From Promethearchaeota archaeon (GTDB taxonomy: Archaea > Asgardarchaeota > Lokiarchaeia > Sigynarchaeales > SOKP01), in NCBI GenBank assembly GCA_014729315.1, contig WJKD01000255.1, positions 1 through 6,012 on the forward strand: a stretch of DNA of 6,012 nt, given 5' to 3'. Shown here piece by piece: positions 1 through 6,012 of the stretch (position 1 is the first letter of the stretch; each line of letters begins with the position of its first letter). Below the pieces are notes generated by a model that made no database searches, had not been told where the DNA came from, and saw nothing but the letters and a program-made list of their open reading frames with translations. A program made the translations under genes and the position numbers.

Positions 1-1
1 C

Positions 2-847
2 GTATTAGAAGAAGAGATAGTAGCGGGATTTGAGGAAGACGAATTTGAACATGAAGACGAGGATATTGTAAGAAAAAGACAGGAGATTATGAAATTTTGG
101 CAAAAACCAGAGTATAGGGTTTTATTAGATAAAGAGCTCGCGAAAGATTCTGAAGTAGCATTTTATGATTTAGCAAATCTGGTAGACAAATTTTTCGATA
201 AAATGTTGAAGGAAGATGTGATTAATTATAAAATCTCCGGTATTGCACTTAATACTGCTGCGGATTTACATCACTATAAAATCACTAGTATAATAAAAGA
301 AGAAGAAAAGATCCAAAAACAAGAAGAGCTTGAGAAATTACGAAAACGACACAAGAGGCGTATTCCCGAATCTCTTCCCCAACCTGTACAACCAAAATTG
401 AAAGTTTCAACGAAAAATGAATTATTTGACGCAATGAGGTCTGCTATCATTGAAACAATGCAAAAGAAAGAAAAACTTAAAAGAAGACGAATCCGAAGAG
501 AAGAGATCAAAAGAAAAAAAAAACAGGTGCGCTCAAAAGCAAAATTGCCTAAAGAACTTTTAAAACATATAAGCGGGAAAGAAGAGACAATTCAAGAAGT
601 CCACGAAGGATTTTTTAAAAAAATTAGGGCAAGTATTGAATTAAATAATAAAGAAGACACCAGTTTTTTCGAAATCCTCGATATTATAAAAAGCGAAGAA
701 GAAAGCAAATTAGGAAGAAAATTTGCCTTAGTTAGAATCTTCCTTGCTCTTATGTTTTTGTCGACAGAAGGTCCAAAAGATAGTATAGAAAAATTAAAAT
801 TAGAGCAAGACCAAGAATTTACTGATATTTCTATCAAGATTACATAA
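2..847 (+). CDS. scpA: Segregation and condensation protein A (ScpA, kleisin), 5' end open at window edge
   Basis: ScpA is the kleisin subunit that bridges SMC heads and binds ScpB in the chromosome condensation complex. Numbered from the ATG at 89, residues 7-70 resemble the ScpA N-terminal helical domain (PEYRVLL, then YDLANLVDKFFDKM, then the YKISGIALNTAADLHHYKI stretch that corresponds to the family's RVSGRALLTASILLRMKS-like segment). Residues 71-160 are a charged linker. Residues 165-250 match the C-terminal winged helix that contacts the SMC head (KFALVRIFLALMFLSTEG, then a QEFTDI ending typical of the family). The frame has no stop between position 2 and the ATG at 89, where it encodes an acidic stretch (FEEDEFEHEDEDI), and no ATG, GTG or TTG lies in frame there. 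The gene therefore either starts at 89 (252 residues, a normal ScpA length, with AGGAG just upstream) or begins before the window with an acidic extension. scpB follows after 40 nt, which supports the assignment. The family call is firm; the start is not. Confidence 0.82.
   Translation, partial: VLEEEIVAGFEEDEFEHEDEDIVRKRQEIMKFWQKPEYRVLLDKELAKDSEVAFYDLANLVDKFFDKMLKEDVINYKISGIALNTAADLHHYKITSIIKEEEKIQKQEELEKLRKRHKRRIPESLPQPVQPKLKVSTKNELFDAMRSAIIETMQKKEKLKRRRIRREEIKRKKKQVRSKAKLPKELLKHISGKEETIQEVHEGFFKKIRASIELNNKEDTSFFEILDIIKSEEESKLGRKFALVRIFLALMFLSTEGPKDSIEKLKLEQDQEFTDISIKIT
81..85 (+). promoter_or_regulatory. Possible Shine-Dalgarno sequence for an internal scpA start at 89
   Basis: AGGAG lies three bases before the ATG at 89. 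The motif is good but the spacing is shorter than usual, and purine-rich GAGGAAG-like text is common in this acidic coding stretch. It mildly favours 89 as the true scpA start but does not settle it. Confidence 0.3.
458..553 (+). other. Lysine/arginine-rich low-complexity linker inside ScpA
   Basis: Residues 124-155 of ScpA (numbered from the ATG at 89) contain 18 lysines or arginines and only 3 glutamates, including the runs KRRRIRREE and KRKKK. This lies between the N-terminal kleisin domain and the C-terminal winged helix, where archaeal ScpA proteins have a variable linker. It is strongly basic, so contact with DNA or with the acidic ScpB tail is plausible, but that is inference. Confidence 0.6.
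514..523 (+). repeat. A10 homopolymer run in scpA
   Basis: Ten consecutive adenines cover the end of an arginine codon and three lysine codons. Such runs are prone to polymerase slippage and to sequencing errors. Both alternative frames stop soon after (TAA at 550-552 and TAA at 561-563), so a slipped product would lose the C-terminal SMC-binding domain. Confidence 0.9.
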
Positions 848-887
848 TTATAATTAAAAATAATAATCTTTTATATAGGGAATTGAT

Positions 888-1100
888 ATGAACGACACCA
901 GTAACGAAAAAAAATCTGAAGAATATAATCCCAAAGACGAGAATCTAAATAAAGACAAAAAGGAAATCTCATCAGACGAAGCTCTAAAAATGGATTCCTC
1001 AGAGGAAGAAGAATTAATCGAGAAGAAAGAGCTTGAGAAAATGCCCTCAAAAAACGAAAATCGAACAGAAAAAACATCAGATGAAGAATTAAATATAGAA
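888..1100 (+). other. Acidic low-complexity N-terminal tail of ScpB
   Basis: The first 71 residues hold 24 Asp/Glu and 13 Lys/Arg by direct count, with many Ser and Asn and almost no aromatic or bulky hydrophobic residues. This predicts a disordered, net negative tail in front of the folded ScpB core, which starts near residue 74. Internal methionines at residues 35 and 52 could in principle serve as shorter starts, but the ATG at 888 is best placed relative to scpA. Confidence 0.65.
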
Positions 1101-1628
1101 ATAAGATCATATCGGAAAAATCTAATTGAGGCTGCGCTCTATGCTTCCGGAAAAGCACTCACCATAGAAGAAATAGCAACAAAACTGAATCTTTCCAAGA
1201 ATGAAGTAGAAGAATTAGTAAACGAATTAGCTTACGATTATTTAGACAGGAATTCTGCTCTTATTATAAACAAGGTTGGACAAGGATTTCATTTAACTCT
1301 GAAATCTGAATATATCGAAACAGTTTCTGATTTTGCCACAGGAGGAGCAATTGCTGAAAAATATTTACGAACGCTTACAGTTATCGCCTTAAAACAACCA
1401 ATTCTAAAATCTTTGTTAGTTAAATTAAGGGGTTCTGGAGCTTACGAGCATGTTAAATATCTTAAACGAGAAGGTTTAATTGATTCAGTTAAAAAGGGTA
1501 GGAGTTCTGAATTAACTACAACAGAAAAATACGCAGAGATGTTTGGGTTACCGAAAGATATTCACGCAATGAAAAAAGTTATGATTGAACAGCTGGGTAT
1601 AGAAGAAAAAGAGAACAAAGAAGACTAA
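888..1628 (+). CDS. scpB: Segregation and condensation protein B (ScpB)
   Basis: ScpB is the winged-helix partner that binds the ScpA kleisin in the SMC-ScpAB complex, which condenses and segregates the chromosome. The 246-residue product has three parts. Residues 1-72 are a charged low-complexity tail. Residues 74-150 form the first winged helix (RKNLIEAALYASGKALTIEE, then GFHLTLKSEY, the family's G-Y-L-T strand). Residues 156-221 form the second winged helix (LRTLTVIALKQPILKSLLVKLRG, then LKREGLIDSVKKGRSSELTTTEKYAEMFGLP, split here by normal loops), matching the family pattern of L-x-T-L-x-I-I-A-x-x-Q-P and R-G...L-x-x-x-G-L-I followed by TT-x-x-F-x-x-x-FGL. The ATG at 888 has a weak AGGGA seven bases upstream and follows the scpA stop by 40 nt, so the two genes probably share one transcript. 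The core is typical in length; the N-terminal tail is extra compared with compact archaeal ScpB. Confidence 0.9.
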   Translation: MNDTSNEKKSEEYNPKDENLNKDKKEISSDEALKMDSSEEEELIEKKELEKMPSKNENRTEKTSDEELNIEIRSYRKNLIEAALYASGKALTIEEIATKLNLSKNEVEELVNELAYDYLDRNSALIINKVGQGFHLTLKSEYIETVSDFATGGAIAEKYLRTLTVIALKQPILKSLLVKLRGSGAYEHVKYLKREGLIDSVKKGRSSELTTTEKYAEMFGLPKDIHAMKKVMIEQLGIEEKENKED

Positions 1629-1632
1629 ACGC

Positions 1633-1640
1633 TTATTTTT
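1633..1640 (+). terminator. Possible T-rich terminator after scpB
   Basis: TTATTTTT begins five bases after the scpB stop codon. Archaeal transcription commonly ends at short T tracts without a hairpin, so this is a candidate end for the scpAB transcript. T tracts are frequent in this AT-rich DNA, so support is weak. The TATA-like element further downstream in the same gap is consistent with transcription ending and restarting here. Confidence 0.25.
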
Positions 1641-1712
1641 GAAAGGAAACAATAGTTCAAGTGGCAATATCTTCGCAATAGCAAACTGTCTAAAACTTTT
1701 ATTCTAAGTAAC

Positions 1713-1722
1713 TTTTATAAAA
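1713..1722 (+). promoter_or_regulatory. Archaeal TATA-box-like promoter for the membrane glycosyltransferase gene
   Basis: TTTTATAAAA sits in the 127-nt gap after scpB. An archaeal start site about 25 nt downstream would fall near 1743-1746, giving a leader of only about 10-13 nt before the TTG start at 1756. That fits the absence of any Shine-Dalgarno sequence there. The preceding AAGTAAC could serve as a BRE, but matches to so loose a consensus are common. Confidence 0.5.
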
Positions 1723-1731
1723 TGTAATATC

Positions 1732-1743
1732 TAATCGAGATTA
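1732..1743 (+). repeat. Short inverted repeat at the predicted transcription start
   Basis: TAATC-GA-GATTA is a perfect 5-bp inverted repeat around a 2-bp centre. It lies between the TATA-like box and the TTG start and overlaps the predicted start site, a position where archaeal repressors often bind. Arms this short occur by chance in AT-rich DNA, so an operator role is only a suggestion. Confidence 0.3.
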
Positions 1744-1755
1744 ATTTATAGAATT

Positions 1756-3459
1756 TTGTCGGATAACTACTTAATAGACCGGTTTTCAAGATTCAAAAAT
1801 GGGATTCTAAATCTTCTTATCTCCGATCCCTTTATCATTGTTCAAATGATTATTTTTTTAATCTGTACGATTATTATTATAATATTCTGCTACTATCTTC
1901 TCGTCAAAAAGAAACCCGTTAAATTTTATAAGTTTATCTCGGAAAAGGATAAAAAAATCATTTATATTACCCTTTTTCTCTGTTTTATAGTTTCCTTTTT
2001 GTGGGATCTCTATTTTTTTGCCTTTACTAAGGATGATGCTTTTATAACGTTCAGATACTCAAAAAACTTCGTCAATGGCCACGGAATAGTCTTTAATCGC
2101 AAGGGAGATCCCGTAGAGGGGTATTCCAATTTTTTATGGGTCTTATTGAGTACCATTCCTATTATATTTAACCTTGAAATAGTATTATATACGAAGATTT
2201 TCTCAATTGTCCTTAGTTTCTTCACTATCATTGTTTTATACAAATTTACGGCATTATTTTACGACGAAAAATTATCTCTTATAGCTCCAACGCTATACGC
2301 CCTCTATTATCCCTTTCACCTATGGACCGTTGGATGCCTAGAAACTCCTTTGTTTGTACTATTAATTCTTTGTTCTTATTATTTTGCTTACAAGGAAATT
2401 TCGAAAGAAAAATCCATTCCCACAATTTCGGTTTTATTTTCCTCTCTATTATTCCTTGCCCGTCCCGAGGGTATAATTTTTGTTTTAGGTCTCGAGGGGT
2501 CGATTCTGCTTTATTACCTATTCTTTGAGAAAGACCTTAAAATCATAAAACAGAGAATTTTTTCCATATTACTCGTTTCTGGTGGCTACTGCGTTTATTT
2601 TGTATGGAGGCTCTCTTACTACGGTTATCCCTTCCCAAATTCATATTACTTAAAAAGATCTATCTTTATATCGATGGGAGCAATTGAGTATGTGTTGACA
2701 TTTTTAGTTTTCACCTTTCCCATAATTGTGTTTTCTATTTTTGGTGCATATAAAATGATTAAGAAAGAAAAAAATTTTAAAAACTTTTTATTTTTAATAG
2801 TCCCTATCCTACTAAACATCGCTCTCACGCTTAATCTAGATGCATTCAACGCAGCACAAGGATTTAGGTATCTTTTGCCATCAATGCCGTTTATTATCGT
2901 TTTTTCGGTAAAATATTTTAAGGATTTCCACCTTAAAAATGAAGGAAATTACGATTGGCTGACAAATCCTCGAAAAAAGATAAAGAGCTATCTCCCGTTT
3001 TTTTTTATCTTTTTACTAGTTCTTATTCCGTTATCGGCTCCAATTGTGCACAAGAATGTCACGTTCAACGATGTAAACGAAAAACATTATCTCCTTTCTC
3101 AATGGTTCGACGAGTACGTCGATGATGAGGAAACTGTAGCATATATAGATATGGGTATCGTCCCTTACTATTGCGACTTAGATTTTATTGATATGTGGGG
3201 TTTGATGGACGAGCAAATCGCACATGAGGGATTTTCTGTGGATTACATACTCGATCAAGAGCCAACTTTTATTTTATTTAAAGTTTGGGGTCCAGACTTT
3301 TCTGACGACGACGAGTTTGAAGCAAATTACACGCTATTCTTCGAAATAGAGTGTGAAGAGATTAATTCGTATATGGAAAGAATCACTTATGATTTAAGCA
3401 TCTATAAAATTAATACTTATCATATCTCCAACTCTACCTTAAAAGATCTTTTTGATTGA
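1756..3459 (+). CDS. Multi-pass membrane protein, AftB/ZomB-like GT-C glycosyltransferase
   Basis: Probably a membrane glycosyltransferase using a lipid-linked sugar donor at the outer face of the membrane. The 567 residues contain roughly 11-13 hydrophobic segments (about 26-50 and 67-91, then a dense series from about 123 to 430), followed by a mostly soluble tail (431-567). Motifs shared with the family typified by mycobacterial arabinofuranosyltransferase AftB are visible: KDDAFITFRYSKNFVNGHG (92-110, with the Asp-Asp pair of GT-C enzymes in the first extracytoplasmic loop), VEGYSNFLW (120-128), CLETPLF (194-200), RPEG (236-239), FPNSYYLK (293-300), RYLLPSMP (371-378), and DMGIVPYY...DMWGLMDEQIAHEGF (465-493). 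The start is a TTG at 1756: the frame is closed by a TAA at 1732 and the first in-frame ATG (1846) would cut into the first membrane segment. The sugar and acceptor are unknown; S-layer or archaellin N-glycans and glycolipids are possibilities in an archaeon. Its promoter appears separate from scpAB. Confidence 0.72.
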   Translation: MSDNYLIDRFSRFKNGILNLLISDPFIIVQMIIFLICTIIIIIFCYYLLVKKKPVKFYKFISEKDKKIIYITLFLCFIVSFLWDLYFFAFTKDDAFITFRYSKNFVNGHGIVFNRKGDPVEGYSNFLWVLLSTIPIIFNLEIVLYTKIFSIVLSFFTIIVLYKFTALFYDEKLSLIAPTLYALYYPFHLWTVGCLETPLFVLLILCSYYFAYKEISKEKSIPTISVLFSSLLFLARPEGIIFVLGLEGSILLYYLFFEKDLKIIKQRIFSILLVSGGYCVYFVWRLSYYGYPFPNSYYLKRSIFISMGAIEYVLTFLVFTFPIIVFSIFGAYKMIKKEKNFKNFLFLIVPILLNIALTLNLDAFNAAQGFRYLLPSMPFIIVFSVKYFKDFHLKNEGNYDWLTNPRKKIKSYLPFFFIFLLVLIPLSAPIVHKNVTFNDVNEKHYLLSQWFDEYVDDEETVAYIDMGIVPYYCDLDFIDMWGLMDEQIAHEGFSVDYILDQEPTFILFKVWGPDFSDDDEFEANYTLFFEIECEEINSYMERITYDLSIYKINTYHISNSTLKDLFD

Positions 3460-3464
3460 ATATC

Positions 3465-3476
3465 CTTATTAAAAAG
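3465..3476 (-). terminator. Possible T-tract terminator for valS in the convergent gap
   Basis: On the minus strand, TTTTTAATAAGG begins near 3475, about 24 nt past the valS stop codon. With only 39 bp between the two convergent stops, transcripts of the two genes must end close together or overlap. The opposite gene has a T5 tract (3449-3453) inside its last codons. No stable hairpin is apparent. Confidence 0.25.
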
Positions 3477-3498
3477 TCAAATTTAAGAATAAGCGATA

Positions 3499-6012
3499 TT
3501 AAGAATATATATAGACTTTTAACCCAAGGTTATCTATATTTTCCTTAAGGTCGTATTTTCGTGGGATATTCTTTTCATCTGAAGGTTTAATGACTTCGAG
3601 TTTCTTAATTCTTATTGTATTGGTAATATCTTCGCTCATTTCCTCAATTCGATCTCCTTTGTGATCATCTGAAACAATTATTACTTTCGGTAATTCTTGG
3701 TTCAACGGAATCTTAAGAGTTGATTTGAAATTTCTTAAATTTCTTATAGTTTCAATTACGAGTTCTCCTTTTGTTAATTTTTCTTCACTAAGATTCTGAT
3801 AAGGTTCTGGCCAGCTTTCAAGATGAATGGACTCCTTTTTTTGAAATTTGGTATAAATTATCGAATAAATCTCTTCCGATATGAATGGCATTATTACTGC
3901 GAAAATTTTTAAAAGCCTATAAAATAAATTTAAAGCAATTCTTAAAGAGCTAGCCGTTAGCCTCTCGTCTTCTGCATAGAACTTATACTTGATTGCTTCT
4001 ATATAATTATCGCAGATCTCGTTCCAAAAGAAAGGTCTTAATAAAGTAAACGCTTCGTGCCAGTTATATCCATTAAAATAATCGGTTATTTGTTTTAAAA
4101 TATCGTTGTATTTGTGATAAAAGTAAGTATCAATTGGCGTTAGATCTTTTGTATTTACCCTTAAATCGGAAATATTTACTTTATTGAGGTTAATATTGAG
4201 AAATCGGTAAGCATTCCAAATCTTCGTGAGGAATCTTGAAGCCCCAACTAATTGCTCGAACTTTCTCCGATACTTTTTGTCAAACTTATCCTTAGGCATT
4301 GATTCAATTTCTTTTTGAATCTTTTCGTCAGAAACAGGTTGTTTGGTCTGGAGATTAATCCAAGTATATTCGAATGGATAATCGTCTCCAAGAGAACCCA
4401 ACGCAGCCCATTGTCTGACGGCATCAGCGCCAAAATCGGGCATCACTTCGTCAGGACTCACGATATTTCCAAACGACTTCGACATCTTACGACCATCAGG
4501 CCCGGCAACCATACCGTTTATCATTGTTTCGTCAAAGGGCGCTTTTCCCGTGAGTTTTTTACACCTAAAAAGCGTATAAAACAACCATGTTCTTATTATT
4601 TCGTATCCTTGAGGCCGATGAATTCTTGCGTTCTTATATGTTTTTTCAAAGAATTCGTCGTCTTGAAGCCACTTAGCAATTGCTAACGGAGTAATGCTTG
4701 AATCTATCCAACAATCGCAGACATCTTTTTCTCCCTCGATCTGATCGCAATTACATTTTGGACATTTCTTGACGGGAGGATCAACATTGACGGGATCTAA
4801 GGGCAAATCTTTTTCTTTAGGAGGAATAATTTTTCCACACTTTTTACAATACCAAAAGGGTACCGGAGTACCAAAGACACGCTGACGGGATATTACCCAG
4901 TTCCAATCTAATCCCTCCGCCCAGTCCAAAAGTCTCTGTTTGTGCTTTTCAGGATACCACTCCATTTTCTCTCCCGATTCTATAATCTCGTCCGTAAAAT
5001 CCTTGACATTTATGAACCATTGATATACAGGTAGATATTCAATAGGCTTTCTGCACGAGGATCTTTCCGAATGAATGACAACGCGATGTTCGTAATCTTT
5101 GATGTTTACTAAGAGCCCCATCTCGTCTAAATCTTTGACGATTTGTTTTTGAGCTTCCTCAATAGTCATTCCTTGATATTTCGAATTTTCGTTCATGTGT
5201 CCATCTTCTGTAAAAATCTGAATCTCTTCGAGATCGTATTCGAATTTCCATCTAATATCCATTTCGTCTCCGTATGTACAACAATAGACGATTCCCGTTC
5301 CGAAATTCATGTCAACATCTTTATCCATATAAATCCTTACTTCCCGATCAGTGAAAGGAATTTTCACTTTAGCCGCCGAGAGATCATAATATCGATCGTC
5401 GTTTGGATGAACAAAAACAGCAACACAAGCTTCCATATATTCAGGACGAGTTGTTGCGATGGTCACGAACTCATCTTTCCTTCCAGCTATTGGAAGTTTA
5501 ATTTGCCACATTTTTCCTGGTTTATCTTCGTATCCTACCTCAGCTTTTGCAACAGAAGTTTCGCAATTCACGCAAAAATGAGTAGGAAACTTTTCTCGAT
5601 ATAACCAACCCTTCTGATAAAAATATAAGAGAGAATATTGAACTTTTCTTTTGTAATCTTCGTCCATTGTTCGATAAGTGTAATCCCAATCCGTGGAATA
5701 TCCTAACTGATCAAATTGCGTTCGCATGCTTTCAATATTCTGTTCGACCCATTCAACGCATTTATTAAGAAATGCTACTCTGTCGTTTTTAGAAATTCCG
5801 TAATTCTTCTCTACCGCTAGCTCTACCGGAAGACCGTGGCAGTCAAATCCTTGCGGAAAATAGACATTGAATTTCCCTCTCATTTTTCTAAAACGAGCAA
5901 CAAAATCTATCCAAGAATGGTTTAGAATGTGCCCTAAATGTAGCGTACCGCTAACAAAAGGAGGAGGCGTGTCAATTGAAAATACTTTTCGCTTTTGATC
6001 GGGATCAAAAGC
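3499..6012 (-). CDS. valS: Valyl-tRNA synthetase (ValRS), N-terminus cut by window edge
   Basis: This cytoplasmic class I enzyme charges tRNA(Val) with valine and edits mischarged threonine. The window holds 837 codons plus stop; the frame runs to the edge, so only a short N-terminal piece is missing for a typical archaeal length near 870. Numbering from the first visible residue: IDTPPPFVSGTLHLGH carries the HIGH box (HLGH, 25-28), and FPQGFDCHGLPVE follows at about 52-64. The CP1 editing domain has TTRPE (187-191) and GTGIVYCCTYGDEMD (238-252). TTRPE rather than TTTPWT separates it from IleRS. Zinc-type cysteine pairs are CVNC (147-150), CKKC (389-392) and CPKC (417-420). SRQRVFGTPVPFWYC precedes the ribbon, RPQGYEIIRTWLFYT follows it, and KMSKS is at 509-513. 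The anticodon-binding helical domain fills roughly 590-735. The bacterial C-terminal coiled-coil arm is not evident, as expected for an archaeal type. It is convergent with the upstream three genes; its promoter is outside the window. Confidence 0.95.
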   Translation of the reverse strand, partial: AFDPDQKRKVFSIDTPPPFVSGTLHLGHILNHSWIDFVARFRKMRGKFNVYFPQGFDCHGLPVELAVEKNYGISKNDRVAFLNKCVEWVEQNIESMRTQFDQLGYSTDWDYTYRTMDEDYKRKVQYSLLYFYQKGWLYREKFPTHFCVNCETSVAKAEVGYEDKPGKMWQIKLPIAGRKDEFVTIATTRPEYMEACVAVFVHPNDDRYYDLSAAKVKIPFTDREVRIYMDKDVDMNFGTGIVYCCTYGDEMDIRWKFEYDLEEIQIFTEDGHMNENSKYQGMTIEEAQKQIVKDLDEMGLLVNIKDYEHRVVIHSERSSCRKPIEYLPVYQWFINVKDFTDEIIESGEKMEWYPEKHKQRLLDWAEGLDWNWVISRQRVFGTPVPFWYCKKCGKIIPPKEKDLPLDPVNVDPPVKKCPKCNCDQIEGEKDVCDCWIDSSITPLAIAKWLQDDEFFEKTYKNARIHRPQGYEIIRTWLFYTLFRCKKLTGKAPFDETMINGMVAGPDGRKMSKSFGNIVSPDEVMPDFGADAVRQWAALGSLGDDYPFEYTWINLQTKQPVSDEKIQKEIESMPKDKFDKKYRRKFEQLVGASRFLTKIWNAYRFLNINLNKVNISDLRVNTKDLTPIDTYFYHKYNDILKQITDYFNGYNWHEAFTLLRPFFWNEICDNYIEAIKYKFYAEDERLTASSLRIALNLFYRLLKIFAVIMPFISEEIYSIIYTKFQKKESIHLESWPEPYQNLSEEKLTKGELVIETIRNLRNFKSTLKIPLNQELPKVIIVSDDHKGDRIEEMSEDITNTIRIKKLEVIKPSDEKNIPRKYDLKENIDNLGLKVYIYS

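Noticed and set aside
274..837. Minus-strand open frames opposite scpA
   Set aside because: They lie fully inside a gene with clear family motifs, have phenylalanine/serine-rich text expected from the antisense of Lys/Glu-rich codons, and show no recognisable domain.
869..877. TTTATATA-like element just before scpB, a possible promoter
   Set aside because: It is only about 10 nt from the ATG at 888, so an archaeal transcript from it would start inside the gene. A 40-nt AT-rich spacer in an operon easily yields such a match.
1629..1755. A small RNA or tRNA in the gap after scpB
   Set aside because: No cloverleaf, T-loop sequence or long paired stem is visible; the stretch is explained by T-rich and TATA-like elements.
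4315..5604. Plus-strand open frames opposite valS (4315-4686 and 5143-5604)
   Set aside because: They are antisense to conserved ValRS regions, including the KMSKS and editing regions, and resemble no known protein.
3499..6012. Isoleucyl-tRNA synthetase as an alternative identity, suggested by GFDCHGLPVE
   Set aside because: The editing domain has TTRPE rather than TTTPWT, and the SRQRVFGTPVPFWYC, RPQGYEIIRTW and RQWAALGS segments are those of archaeal valyl enzymes.
1..6012. A novel defence, mobile or CRISPR-type system in the window
   Set aside because: All four genes fall into known families, the gaps are short, and there are no direct repeats, terminal inverted repeats, transposase or nuclease motifs.

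Overview
The window looks archaeal. The DNA is AT-rich (roughly one third G+C by eye). The valyl-tRNA synthetase has archaeal-type motifs (a GRKMSKS loop, a RQWAALGS-like segment and zinc-ribbon cysteines). The ScpB-like protein has the compact archaeal form. A TATA-like box sits about 40 nt ahead of a TTG start that has no visible Shine-Dalgarno sequence. A low-GC archaeon, possibly of the Asgard/Lokiarchaeia type, fits, but the lineage is an inference and was not tested.

Layout: four protein genes fill the window. On the plus strand, positions 2-847 hold scpA, open at the left edge, followed after 40 nt by scpB (888-1628). Together they form the usual kleisin/winged-helix pair that works with SMC in chromosome condensation and segregation. 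A 127-nt gap (1629-1755) carries T-rich stretches, a TATA-like element and a small inverted repeat. Next comes a 567-residue multi-pass membrane protein (1756-3459) with motifs of the AftB/ZomB-like GT-C glycosyltransferases. On the minus strand, valS (3499-6012) runs convergently and is open at the right edge: its HIGH-box region is inside the window, but the extreme N-terminus is not. Only 39 bp separate the two convergent stop codons.

Working together: scpA and scpB are almost certainly co-transcribed and act in one complex. No smc gene is visible here; it could lie upstream or elsewhere. The glycosyltransferase-like gene appears to have its own promoter and is probably functionally unrelated to either side. 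valS is a housekeeping gene read toward the other three.

There is no tRNA, rRNA, CRISPR array, transposon or recognisable defence or other novel gene system. The points worth a second look are small: charged low-complexity extensions of opposite sign in ScpA and ScpB, an A10 run within scpA, the undecided scpA start, and the AftB-like membrane protein with its TTG start and candidate operator.
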